Shown in pieces: positions 26,403-34,873 of a DNA stretch of 64,000 nt (within the stretch, counting starts at the first letter, position 1; the number at the start of each line of letters is the position of its first letter). The notes below the pieces were generated by a model. It was not told the DNA's origin. It searched no databases and saw only the letters and a program-made list of their open reading frames with translations. This DNA comes from JAGVSZ01 sp035456405 (GTDB lineage Bacteria; Pseudomonadota; Gammaproteobacteria; Burkholderiales; SG8-39): NCBI GenBank assembly GCA_035456405.1, contig DATIDG010000008.1, positions 38,961-102,960 of the forward strand, given 5' to 3'. Made by a program: the position numbers and the translations under genes.

Positions 26403-28091
26403 TCAGCCTGCGAAGCGATCGAGGACCCGCCCCGGCCCCGTCTCGAGCGAGGCGTAGCCCTCGCCGTCGAACACCGATACGCCGTTTACCCAGACTCCGT
26501 GCACGCCGCGCGGCCGGCGGATCATGCGCGTGCCGCCGCCGGGGAGATCGGCGACGCGCTCGAGCTTGGAGATCCCGACCGTCGCCGGGTCGAAGAGCAG
26601 CAGGTCGGCCCACGCGCCGGCTTCGATGCGGCCGCGCTCCGGGATCCGGTACTTGCGCGCCGGATCGCTGGTCAGCCGCCGCACGCCCTCCTCCAGCGTG
26701 AACGCGCCGCGCTCGCGCACCCAGTGGCCGAGAAAGTGCAGGCCGAAGCCCGCGTCGCAGAGGAACTTGAGGTGCGCGCCGGCGTCCGACAGCGCCACGA
26801 CGCCGGCCGGGTGCTGCAGCAGCGGCTGCACGCCGTCGTCGGTGCTGTTGAAGAACTTGCCCACGAACGTGATGTCGAGGCTCTCGGCGAAGGCGACGTC
26901 GAGGAACGCGTCGAGCGGGTCGAGGCCCGCGACGCGCGCCAGCTCGGCGATGCTCTTGCCCTCGAGCGCCCGGCCCCGCTCGGTGGCCGCCTGGCCGACT
27001 TCGATCTTGCGCCAGTCGCCGGCGAAGATCACGCCCGGCTTCGGCGCGGCGAGGTTAGCGCGGAACGCATCGCGGAACGCCGGATCGAGGTAGATCGCCG
27101 GCAGGTCCTCCCGCGCCGCCTGCTTCACCCGGTTGAACGCGTCGTGGCTGTAGAGGACGTACGGGTCGCGCAGGCCGAAGTCGAACGACAGCGGCTGGCA
27201 GCTCGAGTGGATGTACACCTCGTGCCCGCGCCCGATCGCGGCGCGGCACTGCTCGTACAGGCCGAGCGCGCGGTCCGGATGCGCGTCGCTGTACATCGTG
27301 AGCACCGTCACGATGAACGCGGGCCGCCCCGTCGTCGCGGCGATGTTCTCCATGTACGCCGGCGTCGCGCGCGACCCGGTCGCCGCGACGAACACGCCGC
27401 GGCCCTCCTCGCCGAGCACGCCGACCAGCGCCGCGAGCTCCGCGTCCGTGGCGAGCGTCGAGGGCATCGGGCGCGAGCCCCACCCGCTGTGGTTCGGCGA
27501 GAACGAGGACGCGAAGCCGATCGCGCCGGCGCGGATCGCACCCCGGACCGACTCGCGCATTGCGGCGAGCTCGTCCGGCGTCGGCTCCTTGCGCTCGCAC
27601 GCGTCTTCGCCCATCACCGCGGTGCGGATCGTCGAGTGCTGCGCCAGCACTGCGACGTTCGCGTACGGCCTGCAGTCCCGGATCGCTTCCATGTACTGCG
27701 GAAACGTCTCGAAGTCCCAGCGCGTCCCGGTGAGGAGCGCGTCGAGGTCCATGCCCTCGACCACTGAAAGATTGCGGAGCAGCAGGTCGCGGTGCTGCGG
27801 CGGGCTCGGCGCGATCCCGAACCCGCAGTTCCCGATCACCGCGGTCGTCACGCCCAGCGACGGCGACGGCGACAGCGTGGGGTCCCAGGTGACCTGCGCG
27901 TCGTAGTGCGTGTGGACGTCCACGATGCCGGGCATGAGCGCCAGCCCGCCGGCGTCGACCGTCGCGCGCGCCGGCTCGTCCGTGCCGCCGACGGCGACGA
28001 TCCGCCCGTCGCGCACGCCGACGTCGGCGCGCCGTGCCGCGCCGCCGCTGCCGTCGTAGACCGCGGCGCCGCGGATGAGGAGATCGAGCAT
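26403..28091 (-). CDS. N-acyl-D-amino-acid deacylase-type amidohydrolase
   Basis: Amidohydrolase-superfamily enzyme of 562 residues (D-aminoacylase group), which removes acyl groups from N-acyl-D-amino acids or related amides or hydantoins. It starts MLDLLIRGAAVYDGSGG; the metal-binding motif is GIVDVHTHYDAQ near residue 65, QHS and the long central domain follow, then VALSDAGAHLKFLCDAGFG with the catalytic Asp, and the C-terminal beta-domain GRIEAGAWADLLLFDP. ATG 28091 is 2 bp from the TRAP receptor gene, so it is co-transcribed with a transporter that may import its substrate. Exact specificity cannot be read from sequence. Confidence 0.85.
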   Translation of the reverse strand: MLDLLIRGAAVYDGSGGAARRADVGVRDGRIVAVGGTDEPARATVDAGGLALMPGIVDVHTHYDAQVTWDPTLSPSPSLGVTTAVIGNCGFGIAPSPPQHRDLLLRNLSVVEGMDLDALLTGTRWDFETFPQYMEAIRDCRPYANVAVLAQHSTIRTAVMGEDACERKEPTPDELAAMRESVRGAIRAGAIGFASSFSPNHSGWGSRPMPSTLATDAELAALVGVLGEEGRGVFVAATGSRATPAYMENIAATTGRPAFIVTVLTMYSDAHPDRALGLYEQCRAAIGRGHEVYIHSSCQPLSFDFGLRDPYVLYSHDAFNRVKQAAREDLPAIYLDPAFRDAFRANLAAPKPGVIFAGDWRKIEVGQAATERGRALEGKSIAELARVAGLDPLDAFLDVAFAESLDITFVGKFFNSTDDGVQPLLQHPAGVVALSDAGAHLKFLCDAGFGLHFLGHWVRERGAFTLEEGVRRLTSDPARKYRIPERGRIEAGAWADLLLFDPATVGISKLERVADLPGGGTRMIRRPRGVHGVWVNGVSVFDGEGYASLETGPGRVLDRFAG

Positions 28092-28093
28092 CG

Positions 28094-29107
28094 CTAGCGC
28101 TTCTCGAGTGTCCTCACCTGCTCGCGCATGTAAGCGAGCGCCGCCTTGCCGTCGACGCTCTTCTTCGCCGCGTCGGCGACCCAGTCGGTCTCGATCTTCG
28201 CGAGACGCCTGCGGATCTCGGCGAGCAGGGCGGGCGAGGCGTCGGCGAGCGCGACGCCGTCCTTCTTCATCTGCTCGATCGCGGCCGCATTGGTCTTGTC
28301 CCACAGGTTGCCCCAGAGGAGCGACCAGTGCTCGTCGAGGAGCTTCTGGATCGCCGCCTGGTCGGCCGCCGAGAGCGCCTTCCACTTCGCCTCGTTGATG
28401 ATGAGCGCCTGCACCGCCTGGTTGAAGCCGCCCGGGACATGCAAGCCGTGCTTCACCGCGCTCGTCACCTTGAACCCCGGGATCGACTCGGGCGGAAACA
28501 GCACGCCGTCGCCCACGCCCTTCGAGAGGACGTCGTAGGTCTGCGGCGCGGGCGCGAAGAACGGCGTCGCGCCGAGCGCCTCGACGACCGCCTTGGTGAC
28601 GCCGCCCGCCTCGCGGATCTTCTGGCCCTTGAAGTCGTCGATCGTGCTGATCTGCTTCTTCGTCGTGTAGATCTGGTAGGGCCCGACCATCGCGATGCCC
28701 CCGAACTTCAGCCCCTCGAACTCGTTCGCCTGCCTGAAGAACTTGTCGTAGGTGCGCTGCGCGCCGAGCGACATCGCCGAATTGCGGTCGGACATGAACG
28801 GCATCTCCAGCCCGCCCAGCAGCACGAAGCGGCCCGCCGTGTAAGCCGTGGTGATGTTGGTGACGTCCGCGACGCCGTTCCGCACCAGATCGAGGTGCGC
28901 AGGCGGTGCGCCGAGGGGGGCGATGATCTCGACCTTCACGCGCCCCTGGGTCGCGTCCTCGACCTGCTTCGCCCATACCTTGGTCACGCCGTCGGTGACC
29001 GGGTGGGTCGGCGGCAGCCAGTTCGAGTACTTCCAGACGACCTGCGCGGCGGCCGGCGGTGCGGCGAGCGCGGCGGCGATTGCGGCGGCGGTGGCGAGTT
29101 TCCTCAT
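28094..29107 (-). CDS. dctP: TRAP transporter periplasmic substrate-binding protein (DctP family)
   Basis: Periplasmic receptor of a tripartite ATP-independent transporter, 337 residues with a signal peptide (MRKLATAAAIAAALAAPPAAAQ). The mature part begins VVWKYSNWLPPTHPVTDGVTKVWAKQVEDATQGRVKVEI, the usual DctP pattern, and has a conserved Arg in GQKIREAGG that in this family salt-bridges a carboxylate. It lies 10 bp from the DctM gene and 2 bp from the amidohydrolase gene. The ligand is probably an organic or N-acyl amino acid, inferred from context only. Confidence 0.92.
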   Translation of the reverse strand: MRKLATAAAIAAALAAPPAAAQVVWKYSNWLPPTHPVTDGVTKVWAKQVEDATQGRVKVEIIAPLGAPPAHLDLVRNGVADVTNITTAYTAGRFVLLGGLEMPFMSDRNSAMSLGAQRTYDKFFRQANEFEGLKFGGIAMVGPYQIYTTKKQISTIDDFKGQKIREAGGVTKAVVEALGATPFFAPAPQTYDVLSKGVGDGVLFPPESIPGFKVTSAVKHGLHVPGGFNQAVQALIINEAKWKALSAADQAAIQKLLDEHWSLLWGNLWDKTNAAAIEQMKKDGVALADASPALLAEIRRRLAKIETDWVADAAKKSVDGKAALAYMREQVRTLEKR

Positions 29108-29117
29108 GAGTCCTCCC

Positions 29118-30410
29118 TCACTTCATGAACGACGGCAGCACCAGCGAGATCCACGGCACGAAGACCAGGATCGCTATCCGGACCAGGTCCGACACGATGA
29201 ACGGCGCCACCCCGCGGAACACGTTCGCGGTGCCGATCTCCCGGAACATCCCCCCGATCACGAATACGTTGAGCCCCACCGGCGGGGTGATCAGGCTGAT
29301 CTCGGTGACGACGACCACGATGATACCGAACCAGACCGGGTCGAACCCGAGCGCCTGCACGATCGGGAAGAACACCGGGATCGTGAGCAGGATCATGGTC
29401 ATGCTCTCCAGGACGCAGCCGAGCACGAAATAGATCGCGATGATCGCGAAGATCACTGCCACCGGCGGCACCTGCAGCGACCCGACCCAGGCCGAGATCG
29501 CGGCCGGCATGCCGGCGATGTTGACGAAGTTCGAGAACACCAGCCCGCCGATCAGGACCGCGAACATGACCGCGGTGGTGCGCACCGTCTCGACGAGCAC
29601 GCGCATCAGCACCGGAAACGTGAGCGAGCGGCGCGCGAGCGCCACCGCGAACGCGCCGGACGCCCCGATCCCCGCCGCCTCGGTGGGCGTGAAGACGCCG
29701 AGATAGAGCCCGCCGATCACCAGCAGGAAGAGGCCCGCGACCGCCCAGACGTTGCGCAGCGCCGCCCACCGGGCCGGCCCGCTCGTGCGCGCCCCCGGCG
29801 GTCCCGCCGCGGGGTCGCGCCACACCGAGTACCGGACGGCCGCGATGTAAAGGAGGATGCCCAGGATCCCGGGCAGGATGCCGGCGGCGAAGAGCTTGCC
29901 GATGTCGGTGGAGGTGAGGATCCCGTAGATCACCATCACCACCGACGGCGGAATGAGGATGCCGAGGGTTCCGCCGGCGGCGACCGCGCCGGCGGCGAGC
30001 CGGTCCGAGTAGCCGAAGCGCCGCATCTCCGGGATCGCGACCTTGCCCATCGTCGCGGCGGTCGCAACGCTCGAGCCCGAGACCGCGGCGAAGCCGCCGC
30101 ATGCGACGATCGTCGCCATCGCGAGACCGCCGCGCCGGTGGCCGAGGAACGCGTTGGCGGTGTCGTACAGCTCGTTCGACAGCCGCGCGTGGTTGATGAA
30201 GTTGCCCATCAGGATGAACATCGGCAGCACCGACAGGCCGTAGTTCTGCGCGGTCTCGTACGCGATCTGCCCGACCATGTAGGCCGCGCCGTTCAGGTCG
30301 CGAAAGAGCGCGAACCCCGCGAAACCGATGGCGAGCATCGAGAAGGCGATCGGTACGCCAGCGGCCGACACGGCGATGAGGAGCGCGAAGCCGGCGAGCG
30401 CCGCGAGCAT
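29118..30410 (-). CDS. dctM: TRAP transporter large permease subunit (DctM family)
   Basis: Inner-membrane large subunit of the TRAP transporter, 430 residues with about 12 hydrophobic segments. Characteristic stretches are MFILMGNFINHARLS, GGFAAVSGSSVATAATMGKVAIPEM, GGTLGILIPPSVVMVIYG, FTPTEAAGIGASGAF and EISLITPPVGLNVFVIGGMF. ATG 30410 is selected because homology starts there and it overlaps the DctQ stop by one base (TGATG). It forms one transporter with the adjacent small subunit and the DctP receptor. Confidence 0.93.
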   Translation of the reverse strand: MLAALAGFALLIAVSAAGVPIAFSMLAIGFAGFALFRDLNGAAYMVGQIAYETAQNYGLSVLPMFILMGNFINHARLSNELYDTANAFLGHRRGGLAMATIVACGGFAAVSGSSVATAATMGKVAIPEMRRFGYSDRLAAGAVAAGGTLGILIPPSVVMVIYGILTSTDIGKLFAAGILPGILGILLYIAAVRYSVWRDPAAGPPGARTSGPARWAALRNVWAVAGLFLLVIGGLYLGVFTPTEAAGIGASGAFAVALARRSLTFPVLMRVLVETVRTTAVMFAVLIGGLVFSNFVNIAGMPAAISAWVGSLQVPPVAVIFAIIAIYFVLGCVLESMTMILLTIPVFFPIVQALGFDPVWFGIIVVVVTEISLITPPVGLNVFVIGGMFREIGTANVFRGVAPFIVSDLVRIAILVFVPWISLVLPSFMK

Positions 30411-30889
30411 CAGCTGCGTGCCGCGCGCCAGGCGAGGCCGGCGAACACCAGCACGGTCACCGCGCACGCCGTCGCGAGGAACCAGGCGAGCCACGCGAGC
30501 GGGAAGCCGAGGTGCGACGACAGGTCGCCGAGCCGGCCGAGCTCGGCGGCCCGCAGCGCGAGGCGCCATGCCACGAACGCGGTGACGAGCGCGGCGAACG
30601 AGAAGCCGAACACCGCCTGCCGGCGCTTCGCCCGCTCGGACAGCACCTGCTCGAGGATGTCGATGCGGATGTGCTCGCGTGCGGCGGCGGCGAGCGGCAG
30701 GCCGGCGAAGACGATCACCGCAAGCATCAGCTCGGTGGCTTCCGTCGAGCCCCGCACCGGCGCGTTGAACACGTAGCGCCCGACGACGTCCACGAACGTG
30801 AGCGCCATCATCGCGAACACGAGCGCGGCGCCCAGCCAGGCGAGCGGGCGCAGCAGCCAGCGATCGATGATTGGGCCCGGCCCGGTCAC
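30410..30889 (-). CDS. dctQ: TRAP transporter small permease subunit (DctQ family)
   Basis: Small membrane subunit of 159 residues with four predicted transmembrane helices: LAWLGAALVFAMMALTFVDVVGRYVF at the N-terminus, LMLAVIVFAGLPLAAAAREHI, a central AVFGFSFAALVTAFVAWRLAL and the C-terminal FLATACAVTVLVFAGLAW. VDVVGRYVFNAPV and AREHIRIDIL are typical DctQ features. It overlaps dctM by one base. It follows the Bug receptor gene by 33 bp on the same strand. Confidence 0.9.
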   Translation of the reverse strand: MTGPGPIIDRWLLRPLAWLGAALVFAMMALTFVDVVGRYVFNAPVRGSTEATELMLAVIVFAGLPLAAAAREHIRIDILEQVLSERAKRRQAVFGFSFAALVTAFVAWRLALRAAELGRLGDLSSHLGFPLAWLAWFLATACAVTVLVFAGLAWRAARS

Positions 30890-30922
30890 TTCCGGCCCGC
30901 CCTGCGCCGCGTCGCCACGCCG

Positions 30923-31879
30923 CTACTTCTTGAGCCCGATCGTCCCCATCAGCCGCGCCAGCTCGGCGTCCTCCTTCGCGATCAGCTCGCCGAACTGCGC
31001 TGCCGGCATGAACGCCGGCCGCACGCCGAGCTTGTCGGCCGCCTGCGCGAACTCGGGGGTCACCGCGGTGAGCCGGATCGCGCGCTCGAGCTGCGCGATC
31101 ACCGGCTGCGGCGTGCCGCGCGGCACCGCGATGCCGCGCCACGCCTCGAGGGACACGTCGACGCCCTGCTCCTTGGCGGTCGGCACGTCGGGCAGCGCCG
31201 GATCGCGGCTCGGGATCATCGCCGCGAGCAGGCGCACGTTGCCCGATTTCACCTGCGCCGCCAGCGCGCCCGGCAGCTGCACCAGCACGTCGACGTGACC
31301 GCCGAGCAGGTTCGGCACCGTCTGCGCCGCGGCGTAGGGCACGTCCACGACCTTCGCCCCGGCGGCCTGGAAGAGCGCCACCGACGAGATGTGCGTGTGG
31401 CTGCCGATGCCGGAGTTGCCAACGGTGATCATGCCCGGGCGCGCTTTCGCGTCGGCCAGCAGCTCGGGCAGCGTCTTCCACTTCGCATCGCCGCGCACCG
31501 CGACCACCGGCGACTCGACGAGGACGCGCGCCACCGGATCGAACGCCTTGTAGTCGAAGGCGAGCTGGCCCGAGTGGTACGTGGTCGAGATCGAGTTCGA
31601 GTTCCAGACGAGCGAGTAGCCGTCGGACTTCTGCGCCGCGACGTAGCGGTAACCGATCGCGCCGCCGGCGCCCGGCCGGTTGACGACGATCACGTTCGCG
31701 CCCAGGTGCTTCGACATCCCCTCGGCGAGCAGGCGGGCGGTCACGTCGGCCGACGACCCGGCCGGGAAGAGCACCGTGATCTCGACGTTGCCTTTCTGCG
31801 GGAACGGCGGCTCCTGCGCCGCTGCCGGCAGCGCGCACGCCGCGATGAAGACGAACAGACCGGCGATCGAAGCTCTCAT
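30923..31879 (-). CDS. Bug-family (TctC) tripartite tricarboxylate receptor protein
   Basis: Periplasmic binding protein of the Bordetella uptake gene family, 318 residues with signal peptide MRASIAGLFVFIAACALPAAAQ. Typical motifs are ITVLFPAGSSADVTARLLAEGMSKHLG, VVNRPGAGGAIGYRYVAAQKSDGY and ALPDVPTAKEQGVDV. No tctA/tctB membrane genes are adjacent; instead a TRAP transporter follows, so this is an orphan receptor, as is common in Burkholderiales. It may hand substrate to another transporter or act as a sensor. ATG 31879 is set by the signal peptide. Confidence 0.92.
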   Translation of the reverse strand: MRASIAGLFVFIAACALPAAAQEPPFPQKGNVEITVLFPAGSSADVTARLLAEGMSKHLGANVIVVNRPGAGGAIGYRYVAAQKSDGYSLVWNSNSISTTYHSGQLAFDYKAFDPVARVLVESPVVAVRGDAKWKTLPELLADAKARPGMITVGNSGIGSHTHISSVALFQAAGAKVVDVPYAAAQTVPNLLGGHVDVLVQLPGALAAQVKSGNVRLLAAMIPSRDPALPDVPTAKEQGVDVSLEAWRGIAVPRGTPQPVIAQLERAIRLTAVTPEFAQAADKLGVRPAFMPAAQFGELIAKEDAELARLMGTIGLKK

Positions 31880-31899
31880 TGCCCTTCCTCCTGGGACTC

Positions 31900-32910
31900 T
31901 CACGCCTCCTGCGCCTCGAGGATCTCGGCGACCTGCACCCGCCGGCCCTCGCGCGCCGATTTGATGCCTGCGCGAATCACGGCGAGCGAGTGCGTGCCGC
32001 CCTCGCCGCCCATCTCCGGCGGCGGGCCGCCGCGCACCGCCGCCGCGAATTCCTCCAGCTCGTCGACGAACGTGTCGATCTTCGGCACCGCCACCGGCTC
32101 CGACTTCTCGGTGCCGCGCCTGAGGAAGCGCAGCCCCTGGTGGAAGTCGTAGTACGCGCTCGCCTCCTTGCCGTAGACGTTCATGACGTAATGCTCGGAA
32201 GCCGATGCGTAGCTCGCGTTCAGCGTCGAGAGCGCGCCGTTCTCGTGCTCGATGATCAAGCTCGCGACGTCGGGGTTGTCGCCGGGCAGCACGAGCTGCG
32301 CGAGGCTGCCGCTCACCGCCTTGACCGGGCCGACGAGATACTCGAGCGCGTCGATGTAGTGGATGCCGATCTGCAGCATCACGCCGCCCGGCATGCCTTC
32401 GGCGGTGTAGCGCCACGAGCTCAGGTCGATCTTCCCAAGCCGGTCGCGGCTGATGTTCGCCTCGGCGTTCACGAGCCGCCCGAACGCGCCGTCGTCGATC
32501 CGCTTCCGGATCCAGCGGAAATGGCCCTCGCGCCGACGCTGATAGCCGAGCGCCAGGACGACGCCCGCCTTGCGGCAGGCAGCGGTGATCGCGCGGCCGT
32601 CGGCGACGGTGTTCGCGATCGGCTTGTCGAGGAAGACGTGCTTGCCCGCCTCGGCCGCCGCGCGCGTCGTCTCGAGATGGACGTTGTTCGGCGTCGTGTT
32701 GACGACCGCCTCGATCGAGCGATCGGCGAGAATCGACTCGTAGCTCGGCGCAGCGCGGCAGGCGTACTTCGCGGCGAACTTCGCCCGCTTTTCCTCCGAG
32801 CGCGTGTAGCAGGCCGCGATCTTCAGCTTGCCCGAGCGGACGATCGCATCGGCGAGGACGTCGGACCACCAGCCCATCCCGATGCAGGCGACCTTGAGCG
32901 GCTCGGTCAT
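31900..32910 (-). CDS. Gfo/Idh/MocA-family oxidoreductase
   Basis: NAD(P)-dependent oxidoreductase of 336 residues. The N-terminal Rossmann part starts VACIGMGWWSDVLADAIVRSGKLKIAACYTRS; the family EKP-like motif is HVFLDKPIANTVADGRAI near residue 95, and the C-terminal domain has GVMLQIGIHYIDALEYLVGPV with the catalytic His. Such enzymes act on sugars, inositols or other hydroxy compounds. It lies 20 bp from the Bug gene and 9 bp from the GlcG/HbpS gene in the same run. The substrate is not inferable. Confidence 0.9.
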   Translation of the reverse strand: MTEPLKVACIGMGWWSDVLADAIVRSGKLKIAACYTRSEEKRAKFAAKYACRAAPSYESILADRSIEAVVNTTPNNVHLETTRAAAEAGKHVFLDKPIANTVADGRAITAACRKAGVVLALGYQRRREGHFRWIRKRIDDGAFGRLVNAEANISRDRLGKIDLSSWRYTAEGMPGGVMLQIGIHYIDALEYLVGPVKAVSGSLAQLVLPGDNPDVASLIIEHENGALSTLNASYASASEHYVMNVYGKEASAYYDFHQGLRFLRRGTEKSEPVAVPKIDTFVDELEEFAAAVRGGPPPEMGGEGGTHSLAVIRAGIKSAREGRRVQVAEILEAQEA

Positions 32911-32919
32911 CGCCCGCCC

Positions 32920-33372
32920 CTACCTGGCGTCGATGCGCCACGCGGCGCCGATCGACTCGACCGCGGCGCGCGCGATGCGCGCGTCGGTCTCCCAGTCGCC
33001 GCCGCTCACGCCGATCCCGCCGACGCACTCGCCGTCGAAGATGATCGGGAACCCGCCTTCCATCGCGGTCCACCGGTCCGGCCCCGCCGCGAGCGCCAGG
33101 CCGAGCGCATGGGTGGTGTCGAGCGGCTGCGCCTGCGCGCCCTGCATCGTCGTCGGACGCTTGTTCGACGCGGCGCACACCGCCTTGGTCGTCGAGGAAT
33201 GAACGGTGTGGAAGCGCCCGCCGTCCATACGCTCCAGCACCACGAGGTTGCCGCCGGCGTCGGCGATCGCGACCGTTATGGCGATGCCCGCCTGCTCGGC
33301 CTGGCCGACGGCGGTGGCCGTCATCTTGCGCGCGCCGGCGAGCGTCAGGCGCTTCGAGTCCGCGACGTACAT
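32920..33372 (-). CDS. GlcG/HbpS-family (DUF336) heme-binding-type protein
   Basis: Small protein of 150 residues from ATG 33372 (MYVADSKRLTLAGARKM). The sequence shows AEQAGIAITVAIADAGGNLVVLERMDG, the KAVCAASNKRPTT helix, GGFPIIFDGECVGGIGVSGG and a final DARIARAAVESIGA, all typical of DUF336 proteins, which include GlcG and the heme-binding HbpS. These commonly accompany catabolic oxidoreductases, but the biochemical role is usually unknown. No signal peptide. It is the first gene of the catabolic run after the chromate-transport pair. Confidence 0.88.
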   Translation of the reverse strand: MYVADSKRLTLAGARKMTATAVGQAEQAGIAITVAIADAGGNLVVLERMDGGRFHTVHSSTTKAVCAASNKRPTTMQGAQAQPLDTTHALGLALAAGPDRWTAMEGGFPIIFDGECVGGIGVSGGDWETDARIARAAVESIGAAWRIDAR

Positions 33373-33416
33373 CGGTCTCCTCCTGGTGTGCGCCGCTCTC
33401 CGGCGGCAGTGGGCCT

Positions 33417-33941
33417 CTATGCTAACGCACCGATCAGCGCCGCAGCGGCGATCAGCCAGAGCGGGTGGATGCGCGTCGCCGACGCGAGCACCGTCGAGGC
33501 CATCGCGATCGCGTACACCCACCAGGCTCCCGCGGTGCCGGTGGCGAGGATGAAGCCGCTCGCCAGCACGAGCCCCACGGTGACCGGCGCGAAGCCGTTC
33601 CGGAGCGCGCGCGCCCAGCGCGTACCGGCGGTCTTGAAGTGCGCGCGCGCCGCGAGCCAGGCGATCACCGAGGACGGGAGGCAGAACGCGACCAGCGCGG
33701 CGACGCCGAGCGCCGCGCCGCCGACGCGCTGGCCGATCAGCGCCATGACGAGCACGTTCGGCCCCGGCGCCGCCTGGCTGAGCGCCACCAGCGTCGCGAA
33801 CTCCGTGCCGGTCATCCAGCCGCGCTCGGTCACGACGAGCCGGAAGATGTCGGGGAACACCGTGTGCGCGCCGCCCACCGAGACGAGGGAGAGCAGCGCG
33901 AGATGGGCGAGGAGCGTGCCGGCGTCGGCGAAGGACGCCAT
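33417..33941 (-). CDS. Chromate transporter, short-chain (second half)
   Basis: Half-size CHR-family membrane protein of 174 residues with about five or six hydrophobic segments. Family motifs are LVSVGGAHTVFPDIFRLVVTERGWMTGTEFATLVALSQAAPGPNVLVMALIGQRVGG. ATG 33941 overlaps the stop of the upstream half by one base (TGATG), the normal arrangement of two-subunit chromate transporters. The pair would export chromate or another oxyanion, and physiological substrates are often unclear. A 44-bp gap separates it from the GlcG/HbpS gene. Confidence 0.88.
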   Translation of the reverse strand: MASFADAGTLLAHLALLSLVSVGGAHTVFPDIFRLVVTERGWMTGTEFATLVALSQAAPGPNVLVMALIGQRVGGAALGVAALVAFCLPSSVIAWLAARAHFKTAGTRWARALRNGFAPVTVGLVLASGFILATGTAGAWWVYAIAMASTVLASATRIHPLWLIAAAALIGALA

Positions 33942-34483
33942 CAGCACTCCCGCCGCCAGGCGAGCCACACGCCGATCGGCGTGAGCGCGATCACGACGAG
34001 CACCAGGGGCAGGCGCGCAATTGCGATTGCGACGAAGCTCGCGACGCCGAGCGCGACCACCCAGGCGCGCGGCTTGAGCGCGTGCGCAAAGCGGATCCCG
34101 ACCGACAGGATCAGCCCGGCGGCCGCGGCGCCGACGCCGGCGAAGGCGCCCTTCAGCCACGGCACCTCCGCGAACTGCTGGTAGACCTCGCCCAGGACGA
34201 GGAACAGCACGAGCGGGACGAGCAGCAGCCCGAGCACGCCGGCGGTCGCGCCGAGGGCGCCGCACGAGCGCGTCCCGAGCATGATCGCCACGTTCACGAT
34301 GTTCGGCCCGGGCAGCAGCTGCGCAAGGCTCAGCAGCTCGGTCATCTCGCCGTCGGTGATCCACCGCTTGCGCTCGACGAGCTCGCGCCGCGCGTACGGC
34401 AGGACGCCGCCGAACCCGGAGATCCCGACGCTCAGGAATGCGATGAAGAGCTCGCGGGGCGTGGGCGGGGCCGGGGGCGCCAT
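33941..34483 (-). CDS. Chromate transporter, short-chain (first half)
   Basis: 180-residue CHR-family protein, partner of the gene immediately downstream. Its signature is LFIAFLSVGISGFGGVLPYARRELVERKRWITDGEMTELLSLAQLLPGPNIVNVAIMLGTRSCG, the counterpart of the sequence in the second half, as expected from the duplicated CHR fold. The C-terminus is strongly hydrophobic. ATG 34483 is followed by a proline-rich start APPAPPTPREL. It is first in the long minus-strand run that ends at 26403. Confidence 0.88.
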   Translation of the reverse strand: MAPPAPPTPRELFIAFLSVGISGFGGVLPYARRELVERKRWITDGEMTELLSLAQLLPGPNIVNVAIMLGTRSCGALGATAGVLGLLLVPLVLFLVLGEVYQQFAEVPWLKGAFAGVGAAAAGLILSVGIRFAHALKPRAWVVALGVASFVAIAIARLPLVLVVIALTPIGVWLAWRREC

Positions 34484-34557
34484 GCGGCGATTATCGCGGC
34501 ACGCCGGCCGGCGGGGAAGGCGCGCGCGGCGCGCTGCCGCTCCGGTATGCTCCCGGC

Positions 34558-34770
34558 GTGCAGCGCTTCCTGATCACCTTCGGGATCGTGCTCCTCGTAA
34601 CGGGGCTCGCGTGGCCGTGGCTCGCGCGCTCCGGGTGGTTGCGCTGGGTCGGCCGGCTGCCGGGCGACCTGCACTTCGAGCGCGAGGGGTTCTCGTTCCA
34701 CTTCCCGCTGATGACGTCGATCGTGCTCTCGATCGTCATCAGCCTCGTCGTCTGGTTCCTGCGCAAGTGA
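34558..34770 (+). CDS. DUF2905 small membrane protein
   Basis: 70-residue protein with two membrane segments: FLITFGIVLLVTGLAWPWLA at the N-terminus and LMTSIVLSIVISLVVWFLRK at the C-terminus. They enclose the conserved loop GRLPGDLHFEREGFSFHFPL, in which GRLPGD is the DUF2905 hallmark. The GTG start at 34558 begins MQRFLITFG. It is a conserved inner-membrane protein of unknown function. It is divergent from the chromate transporter pair and upstream of ada, with a 103-bp gap to the latter. Confidence 0.85.
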   Translation: MQRFLITFGIVLLVTGLAWPWLARSGWLRWVGRLPGDLHFEREGFSFHFPLMTSIVLSIVISLVVWFLRK

Positions 34771-34873
34771 GGCGGCGCGAGGCCGCGCGACCGTGGCCGC
34801 AAGTTCCGGATTTCGGGCGCCGCGCCGCGGCGCCACCATCGGCGCGTTCCGATCCACTCACGGAGAGCGCGCA

